From Avena insularis (lineage: Eukaryota; Streptophyta; Magnoliopsida; Poales; Poaceae): 64,000 bases of DNA. Below the pieces are notes generated by a model. That model was not told the origin of the DNA. It saw only the letters and a list, made by a program, of their open reading frames with translations, and ran no database searches. This document shows, one piece after another, positions 35,957 to 47,473 of this stretch; positions within the stretch are counted from its first letter, which is position 1, and each line of letters begins with the position of its first letter. The stretch lies in contig CM042691.1 of the NCBI GenBank assembly GCA_023614405.1, positions 171,526,927 through 171,590,926 of the forward strand, in the 5' to 3' direction. The position numbers were made by a program, and so were the translations under genes.

Positions 35957-36055
35957 TGTCAACACCCGGATTTTTAATCCCAGATGCTTGTTATGCCGTA
36001 CATCGCAATCCCAGGATTACCATTTTTGCGAGACATAACAGATTGGTACCATAGT
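35957..36055 (-). repeat. LTR Y fragment, duplicate of 52876-52973
   Basis: Starts TGTCAACACCCGGATTTTTA and ends GGTACCATAGTTC, shared with the right copy. Beyond it the left copy enters the pol end of E, whereas the right copy continues after the copia element as TTCATCATCC. The change-over at about 36056 is the rearrangement joint. Confidence 0.82.
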
Positions 36056-36077
36056 TCCTAGGTTTTAGAAAAGAAGG

Positions 36078-37531
36078 CAGGGTACTCAGATCAAAGACGA
36101 TCTTCACGTTCCCAGGTTGCTTCTGACTCAGAGTGATGAGACCATTGAACTTTCAGGAACTTAATTGTTTAACGACAAGTCTTGCGCTCGGTCTCATCAA
36201 GAATACGAACAGGGTATTCTCGGTAGGTTAAATCATCTTGGAGATCCAATGTTTCATGGTCCACACCACGAATGGGATCTTTGAAGCAGCGCTTGAGTTG
36301 AGACACATGGAAAACATCATGTACCTCTGGAAAAGTTGAAGGTAGATCCAATTGGTAGGCAAGCTCACCCCGCTTGGAGAGAATGCGAAAGGGACCAACG
36401 TAGTGAGGTGCCAATTTGCCTTTGATACCGAATCGATGGACACCCTTCAGAGGAGTGACCCAGAGGTAAACTTGATCACCAACTTCATAATGAACATCAA
36501 GATGATGACGATCATAGTTGGACTTCTAACGAGATTGAGCGGCCTTCAGACGCTCTCGAATTATGCGAACTTGATCTTCTACTTCTTGGATCATGTCCGG
36601 ACCAAAGAATTGTCTTCGCGGTTTACATCCGATTCAAGCGGTGTTCGACATGTTCTCCCATACAGGAATTGGAAAGGTGCCATGCCCAAACTGGATTGAA
36701 AACTGTTGTTATAAGAGAACTCCGCAAAAGGAAGACATTTCTCCCAGTTCTTTCCAAAGGATATGACACACACTCTGAGCATGTCTTCAAGAATTTGATT
36801 CACTCTTTCAGTTTGACCACCGGTTTTAGGATGATAGGTCAGGTCTTGAAGGAGACATGAGTTCCCATTGCTTCTTGCAAACTTTGCCAGAATTTGGAAG
36901 TAAACAAACTTCCACGATCAGAGATGATCTTCTTGGGAACACCATGAAGAACGACGATCCGAGAGATGTATAGATCAGCCATTTGACTAGCACGGATAGT
37001 TTCTCGAACCGGAAGGAAATGAGCAACTTTAGATAATCGATCAACTATTACCCATATGGCATCATTTCCAGCTTGTGTCCTTGGGAGTCCAGTGATAAAA
37101 TCCATACAAATTTCATCCCATTTCCACTCAGGAATTTTCAACGATTGCAGAAGTACAGCAGGCCTTTGGTGTTCAGCCTTTACACGACGGCAAACGTCGC
37201 ACTCTGCAACAAAGCGTGCGATTTTTGGTTTCATTCCACTCCACCAAAATCTTTGATGGAGATCTCGGTACATTTTGGTACCACCAGGATGGATAGACAG
37301 AGGGGATTTGTGAGCTTCCAAAAGAATTAGATCTTTGATTTTCTGACTGTTTGGAACCACTAGCCGGTTACTGAAGTATAGAATACCTTGATCATTGACG
37401 GAGAAACATTTAGCTTCACCGCTTGCAACACGTTCTTTGATCTTGGTAACTTCATCATCTTGCTTTTGAGCTTCCTTGATTTGATCCTCTAGAGAAGATT
37501 TTATTTCAAGGTTAGCAAGGAATCCACAAGG
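36078..37531 (-). pseudogene. Integrase and chromodomain of element E
   Basis: Zinc-binding part: [20 protein letters not shown] and [12 protein letters not shown]. Catalytic core: [11 protein letters not shown] (Asp) and [16 protein letters not shown] (Asp). A frameshift near 36840 follows; downstream 36591-36803 continues with NWEKCLPFAEFSYNNSFQSS. The C-terminal GPFRILSKRGELAYQLDLPS and VHDVFHVSQLKRCF are in 36169-36414, then a TAA, then VQWSHHSESEATWERED at about 36085-36140, which is the chromodomain that in this group helps direct integration. The tail SEYPAFFSKT runs into the joint at 36056. Together these place E among Tekay-type chromoviruses. Confidence 0.87.
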
Positions 37532-37536
37532 AACTA
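37532..37536. repeat. Target-site duplication AACTA, left copy
   Basis: Identical to 45263-45267. The interrupted pol of E rejoins across the CRM element with one copy removed. Confidence 0.93.
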
Positions 37537-38458
37537 TGATGTGGACATCCCTACTATTGATACAACCGTTGTACCTACAGCAACACACATACAAGGACCC
37601 ATCACAAGATCTCGTGCCAAACAACTTAACTATCAGGTACTTTCGTTTCTTGGAACTATTCCTCACATACATGAGAATATGATGCTGCCTAAATCAGATG
37701 TATTTCTTACTCTTAGGAATGAAGGACCAAGCATGGATGAGAGGGACAAGCATTGGAGCATGGCCATGCATGGAGATGGCAGCAAGCATGTGATGATCCA
37801 AGAGAAGGCCACGGATGAAGATTTCAGAACTTTGAGGCCTCCATAATGAAGAAAGAAGGCTTGGACGAAATATTCAAGATCAATACTTTACGAATTCTTC
37901 CATAGTTTAATATGGTGCTGCGACACCTTTATTTTGGGACAGGCCCATGTAATTTTCGCAGGATTTTAATTAGCCACTTTTTAGAGTCCGTATTTGAGGG
38001 GAAAAGGACTTTTAGGGTTGGATTCGGCCACCACTTCCATGGCTGGCCAAAACCCACCTTTTCGCCCTTAAATACTCCCCATATTCGACCCCCTAGACTC
38101 GGATTTTTGTTTAGACATTAAGTTAGCCATAGTCGCAACTTCGCCAAGGCTCGAGCATCGCAGAGGCCTCTTGTACTTCGCACCTATTCAGGATCCCACC
38201 TCTTCAATAAAGCTTTCCTCTTAATCCGCAATATCTTGATTGCAATATTGGTTCTTACTTGTTCTCGATTTCAGGTAGGAATTAAGACCCTCGCTAGGCA
38301 GGCTGATTGTGTTCACGCAGGATCGGTAACCTCCAGGAGATTGGCCTAGCGATTGCATTGGCGCTCGTGCTTGCACGTGTAGTCGGATCGTCAAGTCCGA
38401 ACTCCACCAAATCGATTATCGCCATCTCATCGAAAGATCGGACACCTTTGCCCTATCA
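37537..38458 (+). repeat. 5' LTR of the CRM-lineage element
   Basis: 922 bases, TGATGTGGACATCCC to TTTGCCCTATCA. It includes an open frame (37541-37846) identical in kind to the pol C-terminus in the 3' LTR. TATA-like CTTAAATACTCC is at 38067-38078 and a poly(A) signal AATAAA at 38206-38211. Confidence 0.93.
38067..38078 (+). promoter_or_regulatory. TATA-like element in CRM LTR
   Basis: CTTAAATACTCC about 530 bases into the LTR, repeated in the 3' LTR at 44874-44885. AATAAA follows 140 bases later, giving a short R region. Confidence 0.5.
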
Positions 38459-38460
38459 AG

Positions 38461-38472
38461 TGGTATCAGATT
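38461..38472 (+). other. Primer-binding site of the CRM-lineage element
   Basis: TGGTATCAGATT, 10 of 12 bases as in the initiator tRNA-Met complement, 2 bases after the LTR end. Confidence 0.75.
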
Positions 38473-39586
38473 TCAGGTTGCGCGGTGAGATTTTACTGTT
38501 TTCGTAGATTAGATCTATTTTTACCTATAAACCCACGAAAAAGCCAAAAACACAGTTAGATTTTAGATCCATCCCATAACCAATCTACGCCTCGCATTAT
38601 CTTTTCAGTTTTTGCATTGTTGAATTTGTGTCTACATCATCACGTCGAGTTGCTAGTTTTAGTGTCTCGTCCCTTAGAGTTTCGAGTTCTGATCATAGTA
38701 GTCACCGCCACACTCGCCGATCACCGCCACCATATTCCGCCACCATATTCCGCCGCCATATACCCAGCCACCATAAACCCTAATACTCCGCCACCGCCTT
38801 CCTACCACGACACAGATCCGATCAGTTTTCCTGCCGCGGTACGAGTCCGAGTAGAGTTACTGTTTCCTAGTTATTTCTTTTGACTTTCCTTCTTTGTTGT
38901 TTCCGTGTTCAGCTAAAGTCCGTGTCGCGCTAAGAGTCTGGTCGTAAGTCCAGAAGGAGAGCAAAAAAAAAAAAAATCTGGAACCGCCTCCGAATTTTTT
39001 TTCTGGCTATACTATTTTTCGACCCCGGGGATCACTTTTCTCCATCGGCCGTTATAGCAATATTTTTTTGGCGTCTGCGCGCTTTCCGGAGCAAAATAAA
39101 AAGTTTCAATTTTTTTTTGGGGCTAACCTATTTTTAGACCCCGTAGATCAATTCTAGACACTCGCCATCATAGTGATTTTTCACCTCTCAGTTCGCTTTT
39201 CAGGGTGCCATATCATCATACAATGCTTGTTGTGTCGCGTCGTGACATCGTTGGTGATCTAGGCTCGCGTCTCTAGTACGGTCTAGCCTAGGACCAGCAC
39301 AGTACCATCGTTGAGCATTCTTTCAACTTTTGCATTGCTGTTTTGATAATTGCTAACCCCCTTTGCTAAGCCTTCCCAGAGCTCCACAGATACTCTCCAC
39401 GTGCGGTGTTTCAACTCCTGGTTATCGCTTGGTTCAATCTCTGGACCCACTGATCCTCGTGGTTGCACATCGCCTTTTCCTGCTATTTGGTAAGAACTTG
39501 TAAGAGCTTCGTATATTGCTTGACGGATTACGCGTGACTTCCACCATATTTCCGTACTATATACCTGTGCTTTTTAAGGACTAACC
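38473..39586 (+). other. 5' untranslated leader of the CRM-lineage element
   Basis: About 1.1 kb without a credible gene. It contains an A-run near 38963 and T-runs near 38990-39120. By position it should carry the packaging signal; none can be recognised by eye. Confidence 0.5.
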
Positions 39587-40859
39587 ATGACAGATACTTC
39601 GCGGAACCCTGCCACAATGATGAACGAAGAACTACATGCCCACTTCTCCGCGCTCTTGGTCAGTCGCGCTGAAGACGTGGATACGCGCCTAGGGGAGTTT
39701 GACACCAAGCTCACCAACGCCATGGACAAGATCGATGGACTCGAGAAATCCTTCAACGCCAAGCTTGACATTCGGTTCAAGGAGATTTTGAACCGATTGC
39801 CCGCACCCGCACCGGCACCCACACATGGCGCACGGCGCATTCCGATCACGGGTCGGACTGCTGGTTCGGCTGCCGCTGCACCCTCGGCGGCTACCGCTGC
39901 GGCTGACGCTCCTCAGACTTCCGCCGCGGCTGCTGCTGCGACATTGGGGACAGACGACGGGTACTACTACGACCCCGACGACAACGATCTGTTTGACGAG
40001 GAGGTTGAACAACCTCCACAGGTACCTGCTGGATGTCCCCGACATTACTACCGCAACGCTCACCCACCAGTACGTGATGATGATCATGTTGCAAAGCTTA
40101 AATTAAATATTCCATCTTTTGAGGGTAAATATAATCCTGATGCATATCTTACATGGGAGATGGAAGTAGAACAACGTTTTGCATGCTTAAAATATCCTGA
40201 GAATATGCGTGTTAGTGCTGCTACATGTGAATTTACTAAATTTGCTTCCCTTTGGTGGTCTGAGTATTGTCGTTTAAATCCTACTACTATTCCTAGTACT
40301 TGGACTGCTTTAAAAAATGCTATGCGTGTTTGTTTTGTACCTCCCACTTATCAACGTGATTTACTAAAGAATCTGACACGCTTAGAGAAAGGGAAAAATT
40401 CTGTAGAAGAGTATTATCAGGAATTGCAAACGGGGATGGTTCGGTGTGGTCTTGTTAAATCTAATGAACAAATGCTTGCACGTTTCTTTGGTGGATTAAA
40501 CAAGGACATTCAGCACATATTAGATTATAAGGAATATAATTCTATCACTCGTTTGTTTCATCTTGCTTGCAAAGCTGAACGTGAAGTGCAGGATCGCCAA
40601 ACACCATGGAGGAGGACTAATAATTCTGCAGGTCGCACATCCACTTGGACATCCCGACAATCAGCGCCTTCTCGTGATTCGCCTCCAGCTACTACCACAT
40701 CCAAGGCCACCACAAGATTTCCAGCTGCTCCTCCACCATCATCCAATGCTCCCTTCAGAGTGCATCTTCTATGGCTTCCACGGTAAGACAAAGGATATAC
40801 AATGCCGCAAGTGCTGGGTTTTGGTCATATTGAGAGACAGTGCACAACACAACGTGTGA
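39587..40859 (+). pseudogene. gag of the CRM-lineage element
   Basis: Starts MTDTSRNPATMMNEELHAHF at 39587. An N-terminal helix and an Ala/Pro-rich linker precede the capsid-like gag domain (about residues 160-340: SFEGKYNPDAYLTWEMEVEQ, WWSEYCRLNP, SVEEYYQELQTGMVRCGLV). Its frame stops at 40786. The zinc knuckle expected next is only traceable by changing frame (CRKCWVLVILRDSA at about 40800-40845) and has lost its Cys-Cys-His-Cys spacing. gag is followed without a clear gap by protease in another frame. Confidence 0.87.
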
Positions 40860-43280
40860 TGATGGTGCGAGAAGATGGTCAATACGATTCAACGAGTGAC
40901 TTCGATGAAGATACACTAGCCCTTATTTCTGCTCGAGATGGAGACAATTCTGATGCTGATGAAGAGCCAGAGGTAATGGGAGCTGAAGCTGCTGATCAAT
41001 ACAAGAGTTTAATTACACAACGTGTGTTGAGTGTGCAATTGAGGAAATCTGAGCAAGATCAACGCCACAACCTATTCCAAACACGTGGTGTTGTCAAGGA
41101 AAGAGCTATACGGATCATCATTGATGGAGGGAGTTGTAATAATCTGGCCAGTGTTGACATGGTAGAGAAGCTTGCGCTTCCAACAAGACAACGCCCACAT
41201 TCATATTACATCCAATGGTTTGAGAGTTCTCGCAAGATCAAGGTAACAAGAACGATACGCGCGCATTTTACTATTGGTACATATTCTGATTTTGTTGATT
41301 GTGATGTTGTACCTATGCAAGCTTGTTCTTTGTTACTTGGTAGACCATGGCAATTTGATAGAGAATCTGTTCATAATGGCAAAACTAATCACTATTCTCT
41401 TATGCATGATGGAAAGAAAATTGGTCTAAAACCTATGACTCCCGAACAGATTTTAAAAGATGATCTTGCTAGAGCTAGTAGAGCTAAAACTGAGGAGAAA
41501 AATAAAAGTGACAATCAGATTATTGCTGCAGATTTTATACCACCAAAGAACACTAAATCTGATTCTACACATGCTACTGAAATTTGTTTGAAGAGTCCAT
41601 GTATGCTTGCAAATAAAATTGATATTGCTGAACTAGATGTACACAATACTCAATGTTATGCAATTGTCTGCAAAGAGGTTTTGTTTTCATTTGAGGATAT
41701 GCCTCCTTCTTTGCCACCCGCTGTTGCTAACCTTTTGCAGGAATATGAGGACGTCTTTCCCACTGAGCTACCACGAGGACTACCTCCTATTAGAGGAATT
41801 GAGCACCAAATTGATCTCATTCCTGGTGCCACGTTGCCCAACCGCGCGCCATATAAAACCAATCCAGAGGAGACAAAGGAGATACAACGCCAAATTCAGG
41901 AACTACTCGACAGAGATCATATTCGTGAGTCCCTTAGCCCCTGTGCTGTTCCTATTATTTTGGTACCTAAGAAAGATGGTTCTTCGCGCATGTGTACTGA
42001 TTGTAGAGCTATCAATAATATTACTATTCGATATCGTCATCCTATTCCACGTTTAGATGACATGCTTGATGAATTGAGTGGCTCTACCATGTTTTCTAAA
42101 GTTGATTTGCGTAGTGGTTACCACCAGATTCGTATGAAATTAGGAGATGAATGGAAAACAACATTTAAAACTAAGTTCGGTTTATATGAGTGGTTAGTAA
42201 TGCCGTTTGGTTTAATTAATGCACCTAGCACTTTCATGAGATTAATGAACGAAGTTTTACGTGCTTTCATTGGACGTTTTGTGGTAGTCTACTTTGATGA
42301 TATTCTGATTTATAGCAAATCTTTAGAGGATCATTTGGACCATTTACGTCTTTGTTTTCAATGCTTTACGTGATGCACGTTTGTTTGGTAACCTTGAGAA
42401 GTGCACCTTTGCACCAATCGAGTTGCTTTCTTGGCTATGTTGTTACATCAGGTATTGAAGTGGATCCAGCCAAGATTGAAGCTATTGAGAATTGGCCGCA
42501 GCCCAAGACGGTCACACAAGTGAGGAGTTTTCTTGGCCTCGCTGGTTTTTATAGGCGCTTTGTCAAAGACTTTGGATCAATTGCCGCCGCTGAATGAGCT
42601 TACCAAGAAGGATGTGCCCTTTGTTTGGGGCGATGCACAACAACAGGCCTTCGTCATATTGAAAGATAAGCTAACACATGCTCCCTTACTCCAACTATTT
42701 TACTAAGACTTTTGAGCTTGAATGTGATGCTAGTGGAATTGGTTTGGGGTGTTATTACAAGAGGGAAAACCTGTTGCATATTTTAGTGAGAAATTGAGGG
42801 GCTAGTCTGAACTATTCTACTTATGATAAAGAATTATATGCGTTGGTTCGGACATTAGAAACTTGGCAACATTATCTATGGCCTAAGGAATTTGTTATTC
42901 ATTCTGATCATGAATCTTTGAAGCATATTCGTAGTCAAGCTAAGTTGAATCGTCGTCATGCAAAGTGGGTTGAATTTATTGAGTCTTTTCCTTATGTTAT
43001 CAAACACAAAAAGGGTAAAGATAATGTTATTGCTGATGCTTTGTCACGCCGTTATGCTTTGTTATCTCAACTTGACTTCAAAATATTTGGATTGGAAACT
43101 ATTAAGGAACAATATGTGCATGATGCTGAATTTAAAGATGTGTTGCAGAATTGTAGAGATGGTAGAACTTGGAACAAGTTCGTCTTCAATGATGGATTTG
43201 TGTTCCGTGCTAACAAACTATGCATTCGGATAGTTCTGCTCGTCTTTTGTTGTTCTGAGAGGCGCATGGAGGAGGATTGA
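40802..43280 (+). pseudogene. Protease, reverse transcriptase and RNase H of the CRM-lineage element
   Basis: 40802-42373 holds protease (IRIIIDGGSCNNLASVDMVE, Asp-Gly-Gly) and reverse transcriptase ([49 protein letters not shown]). A frameshift near 42360 leads into 42352-42597 ([19 protein letters not shown]). Further breaks near 42590-42840 separate it from RNase H at 42843-43280 ([34 protein letters not shown]). Catalytic residues YFDD and the visible RNase H Asp residues are intact; the frames are not. Confidence 0.9.
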
Positions 43281-44656
43281 TGGGACACTTTGGTGTCAAG
43301 AAGACGGAGGATGTTCTTGCTGCACACTTCTTTTGGCCACGTATGCGTCAAGATGTTGAGAGATTTGTGGCACGCTGCACTACTTGTCAAAAAGCTAAGT
43401 CTCGTCTTAATCCACATGGTTTATATATGCCTCTTCCTGTTCCTAGTGTTCCCTAGGAGGATATTTCTATGGACTTTGTTTTGGGATTGCCATGAACACA
43501 GAAGGGGAGGGATAGTATTTTTGTTGTTGTGGATCGGTTTTCTAAGATGGCACACTTTATTCCTTGTCATAAAACGGATGATGCTGCACATATTGCTGAT
43601 TTGTTCTTTCGCGAAATTGTTCGTTTGCATGGTGTGCCAAATACTATTGTCTCTGATCGTGATACTAAATTTCTTAGCCACTTTTGGAGATGTTTATGGG
43701 CTAAGTTGGGGACTAAATTGCTCTTTAGTACTACATGTCATCCCCAAACTAATGGTCAAACTGAAGTAGTAAATAGAACTTTGTCTACTATGTTGCAGGC
43801 TGTTTTAAAGAAGAACTTAAAATTGTGGGAAGAGTGTTTACCTCATATAGAATTTGCTTATAATCGTTCGTTGCATTCTACCACAAAGATGTGCCCATTT
43901 GAGATTGTGTATGGTTTTGTTCCTCGTGCACCTATTGATTTATTGCCTTTACCTTCTTCGGTGCAACATAATTTGGATGCTACACAACACGCTGAAATGA
44001 TATTAAACTTGCATAAGACTACAAAAGATAACATTGAACACATGAATGCTAAGTATAAACTTGCTGGGGATAAAGGGAGAAAGCATGTTGTGTTTGATGT
44101 TGGCGATCTTGTTTGGTTACATTTGCGTAAAGATCGTTTTCCTGATTTACGCAAGTCTAAGTTAATGCCACGTGCTGCTGGTCCCTTTAAGGTGTTAGAG
44201 AAAATAAATGATAATGCATATAAACTTGAGTTGCCTGCAGACTTTGGTAAGGTTAGTCCTACGTTTAACATTGCAGATTTGAAGCCTTACTTTGGTGAGG
44301 AAGATGAGATTGCGTCGAGGACGACTTCAATTCAAGAAGGGGAGCATGATGTGGACATTCCTACTATTGATACAATCGTTGTACCTACAGCAACACACAT
44401 ACAAGGACCCATCACAAGATCTCGTGCCAAACAACTTAACTATCAGGTACTTTCGTTTCTTGGAACTATTCCTCACATACATGAGAATATGATGCTGCCT
44501 AAATCAGATGTATTTCTTACTCTTAGGAATGAAGGACCAAGCATGGATGAGAGGGACAAGCATTGGAGCATGGCCATGCATGGAGATGGCAGCAAGCATG
44601 TGATGATCCAAGAGAAGGCCACGGATGAAGATTTCAGAACTTTGAGGCCTCCATAA
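43281..44656 (+). pseudogene. Integrase of the CRM-lineage element, extending into the 3' LTR
   Basis: The zinc-binding part at about 43270-43440 ([30 protein letters not shown]) ends in a TAG near 43456. A second stop near 43495 precedes the long frame 43529-44656. Core residues: MDFVLGLP (Asp), [15 protein letters not shown] (Asp) and [13 protein letters not shown] (Glu). The C-terminus includes KRFP-like [19 protein letters not shown] and [16 protein letters not shown]. The frame continues past the LTR start at 44347 for about 310 bases, ending [11 protein letters not shown]. Overlap of the pol end with the LTR is a known CRM trait. Confidence 0.9.
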
Positions 44657-45262
44657 TGAAGAAAGAAGGCTTGGACGAAATATTCAAGATCAATACTTTA
44701 CTTAATTGTCCATAGTTTAATATGGTGCTTGACACCTTTATTTTGGGCCAGGCCCATGTAATTTTCGCAGGATTTTAATTAGCCACTTTTTAGAGTCCGT
44801 ATTTGAGGAAAAGGACTTTTAGGGTTGGATTCGCCACCACTTCCATGGCTGGCGAAACCCCACCTTTTCGCCTCTTAAATACTCCCCATAGCCGACCCCC
44901 TAGACTCGGATTTTGTTTAGACATTAAGTTAGCCATAGTCGCAACTTCGCCAAGGCTCGAGCGTCGCAGAGGCCTCTTGTACTTCGCACCTATTCAGGAT
45001 CCCACCTCTTCAATAAAGCTTTCCTCTTAATCCGCAATATCTTGATTGCAATATTGGTTCTTACTTGTTCTCGATTTCAGGTAGGAATTAAGACCCTATT
45101 TGGTCGGTGATCGTGTTCACGCAGGATCGGTAACCTCCAGGAGATTGGCCTAGCGATTGCATTGGCGCTCGTGCTCGCACGTGTAGTCGGATCGTCAAGC
45201 CCGAACTCCACCAAATTGATTATCGCCATCTCATCGAAAGATCGGACACCTTTGCCCTATCA
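44347..45262 (+). repeat. 3' LTR of the CRM-lineage element
   Basis: 916 bases, TGATGTGGACATTCC to TTTGCCCTATCA, preceded by a polypurine tract (AAGAAGGGGAGCA, 44334-44346). It differs from the 5' LTR by scattered changes and small indels, mostly in 44690-44900. Confidence 0.93.
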
Positions 45263-45267
45263 AACTA
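45263..45267. repeat. Target-site duplication AACTA, right copy
   Basis: Identical to 37532-37536. Confidence 0.93.
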
Positions 45268-46393
45268 CTTCAAGGTTAAGACACTTGATTTCCTCGTAGA
45301 GAGCAGGTTGGGCTTGTGAAATCATCAGATTGTTGCAATAAGACTTCCGACTTAGCGCATCGGCTACGACATTGGCTTTGTCGGGTTGATAGTTGAGACC
45401 CAAATCATAATCTTTGATGAGTTCCAACCATCGTCTTTGCCTTAGATTCAGATCTGGCTGGGTGAAGAGGTACTTTAGGCTTTGATGATCCGAGTAAAGT
45501 TCACAACGGTTACCGATGAGGTAATGTCGCCATTGCTTAAGAGCATGAACAACAGCAGCGAGCTCGAGATCATGGGTTGGGTAATTGTTCTCATGTGGCT
45601 TCAACTGCCGAGAAGCATAGGCCACTACATGACCATCTTGCATCAACACACAACCTAGCCCTTGAAGAGAAGCATCACAATAGATGACGAAGTCCTTGCT
45701 TGTATCTGGGAGAACAAGCACATGAGCTGTGGTTAGCTTGGTTTTCAAAGCTTGAAAACTTTCTTCTGCCTTTTCTGACCATTCAAACTTTTTATCTTTC
45801 TTAAGAAGGTCTGTCATAGGCTTGGCTATCTTGGAGAAGTTCTCGATGAATCGGCGGTAATATCCAGCCATTCCGAGAAAACTTCGGACTTCCTTGACTG
45901 AAGTAGGCTACTTCCATTCCAGAATGGTCTGAACCTTATCCGGTATGAAAGCGACACCACTTGCAGACATGACATGACCAAGGAAGACGAGCTCTTGTAA
46001 CCAGAACTCACATTTGGAAATCTTGGCGTAGAGACGATGTTCACGAAGTTTAGTCAATACCAAACGTAGATGTTCGGCATGCTCTTCTTCGGTCTTGGAA
46101 TAGATTAGAATGTCATCAATGTATACCACGACGAACTTGTCGAGATACTCCATGAAGACGGAGTTCATGAGCCTCATAAATGTGGCAGGGGCATTGGTTA
46201 GCCCGAAGGACATCACTGTATACTCGTAAAGACCATAACGAGTTGTGAATGCTGTCTTTGGAATATCCTCCTTTCTGATCTTGATTTGATGATACCCTGA
46301 TCTTAAGTCCATTTTGGAGAAGACAGTGGCACCACTTAATTGATCAAAGAGGTCGTTTATCCGGGGAAGTGGGTACTTATTCTTGATTTTCAC
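45268..46393 (-). pseudogene. Reverse transcriptase (C-terminal part) and RNase H of element E
   Basis: Reverse transcriptase motifs in 45908-46393: [35 protein letters not shown] and [18 protein letters not shown] (catalytic YIDD). A TAG near 45908 separates it from [18 protein letters not shown] and RNase H (45268-45871): [46 protein letters not shown] and [11 protein letters not shown], with the Asp-Glu-Asp-Asp set in place. Apart from the single nonsense codons the frame is continuous. The frame is cut at LNLEVV by the CRM element and resumes at about 37531. Confidence 0.9.
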
Positions 46394-47473
46394 CGCGTTG
46401 AGTGGACGTTAATCAACCACCAATCTTGGAATATTTGTATCCCGCTTCTTGACAAAGATGGTAGGGAAACCCCAAGAGGATGTGCTAGGTTGGATGTATC
46501 CTAGACCCTCTAACTCTTCAAGTTGCTTCTTCAACTCAACCAACTCACGAGGAGGCATGCGGTAAGGTCTTTTGAAGATAGGAGTAGTTCTAGGAACTAG
46601 CTCAATGACAAACTCCACACTTCGATCAGGTGGCATGCCAGGCAACTCTTTAGGAAAGACATCCAGGAAATCACAGACTACGTGGACATCTTGGACCTCG
46701 AGAGAAGGTAGGACATCCATGGCATACAACTCCGAGAAAGGTTTAAGAACTGCTCACAGAGACTTTGAACCATCAGTCCAATACTTGACAGTTATGCCAG
46801 CAGGAGAGGTCACAGAAACTGTTCTGAGTGCACAGTGAATGGCGGTTTGATACTTGGTTAACCAGTCCATGCCCATAATGACATCTATGTCAGTTGACTT
46901 GAGTGAAATGAGAGAAGTGGGAAACTTCTGATATGCTATATCTATCTCAACCCCATGAGTAACCCAGATGGTCTGCCAACGAGACCCCGGAGTACTAATC
47001 TCTATAGGGGAAGACATTTCTTCAAAAGGTATACCATGCTCCCGTGCAAACTCTTGTGATATGAATGTATGCAATGCTACAGAATCAAACAAAACTGTTG
47101 CGAGAATTGAATTGACACGGAGCGTACCCAGAATGACGTGTGGATCTTCCCGAGCTTCCTCAATAGTGACATGCGTCAGACGACCACGTCGAACACCTTG
47201 GGATTTATCATTCTTCTTTGCCTGCTGATCATTACGTCCGACAGACCTTTGAGAACACTCCCTTGAGTAGTGACCAGGCTGACCACAGGAGTAACAGGTA
47301 ACCCCAGTGTGAGAACCAGCAGGAGGATGATAGTTTTATCCACCTGTATTTGACTGTGGCTGACGAGAATTATTGCCGGAAGACTTGGGTGCATAAGGAG
47401 CACGAGGCACAACACTGTATGGAACAAAGACACAGCGCTTCTTGTTGCCAGAGGAAGAAGCACGGGAATTTCC
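46394..47473 (-). pseudogene. Zinc knuckle, protease and start of reverse transcriptase of element E
   Basis: In gag frame after a TGA/TAA-type stop at about 47474: the zinc knuckle CYSCGQPGHYSREC (about 47254-47306), then protease. The protease active site reads VLFDSVALHTFISQEFA (about 47050-47095) where the family has Asp-Ser-Gly; Gly to Val should abolish activity. IDVIMGMDWLTKYQTAIHCA is the second protease block. A stop at about 46754 is followed by 46409-46729 (DFLDVFPKELPGMPPDRSVE, FVKKRDTNIPRLVVD), the start of reverse transcriptase, ending in a stop before RPLN. Confidence 0.85.

Larger units (their letters stand above)
37537..45262 (+). mobile_element. CRM-lineage Ty3/gypsy chromovirus nested in E
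   Basis: 7726 bases with LTRs at 37537-38458 and 44347-45262, a tRNA-Met-type primer-binding site (38461), a polypurine tract (44334-44346) and a perfect AACTA duplication. gag, protease, reverse transcriptase, RNase H and integrase are in order on the plus strand. The lineage call comes from gag motifs (SFEGKYNPDAYLTWEMEVEQ, FHLACKAEREVQ), the integrase end ([31 protein letters not shown]) and a reading frame that runs into the 3' LTR. Several frameshifts break pol. The two LTRs are closely similar, so this is among the younger insertions in the window. Confidence 0.92.

Noticed and set aside
37541..37846. Separate small gene in the CRM 5' LTR
   Set aside because: It is the LTR copy of the pol C-terminal extension, not an independent gene.
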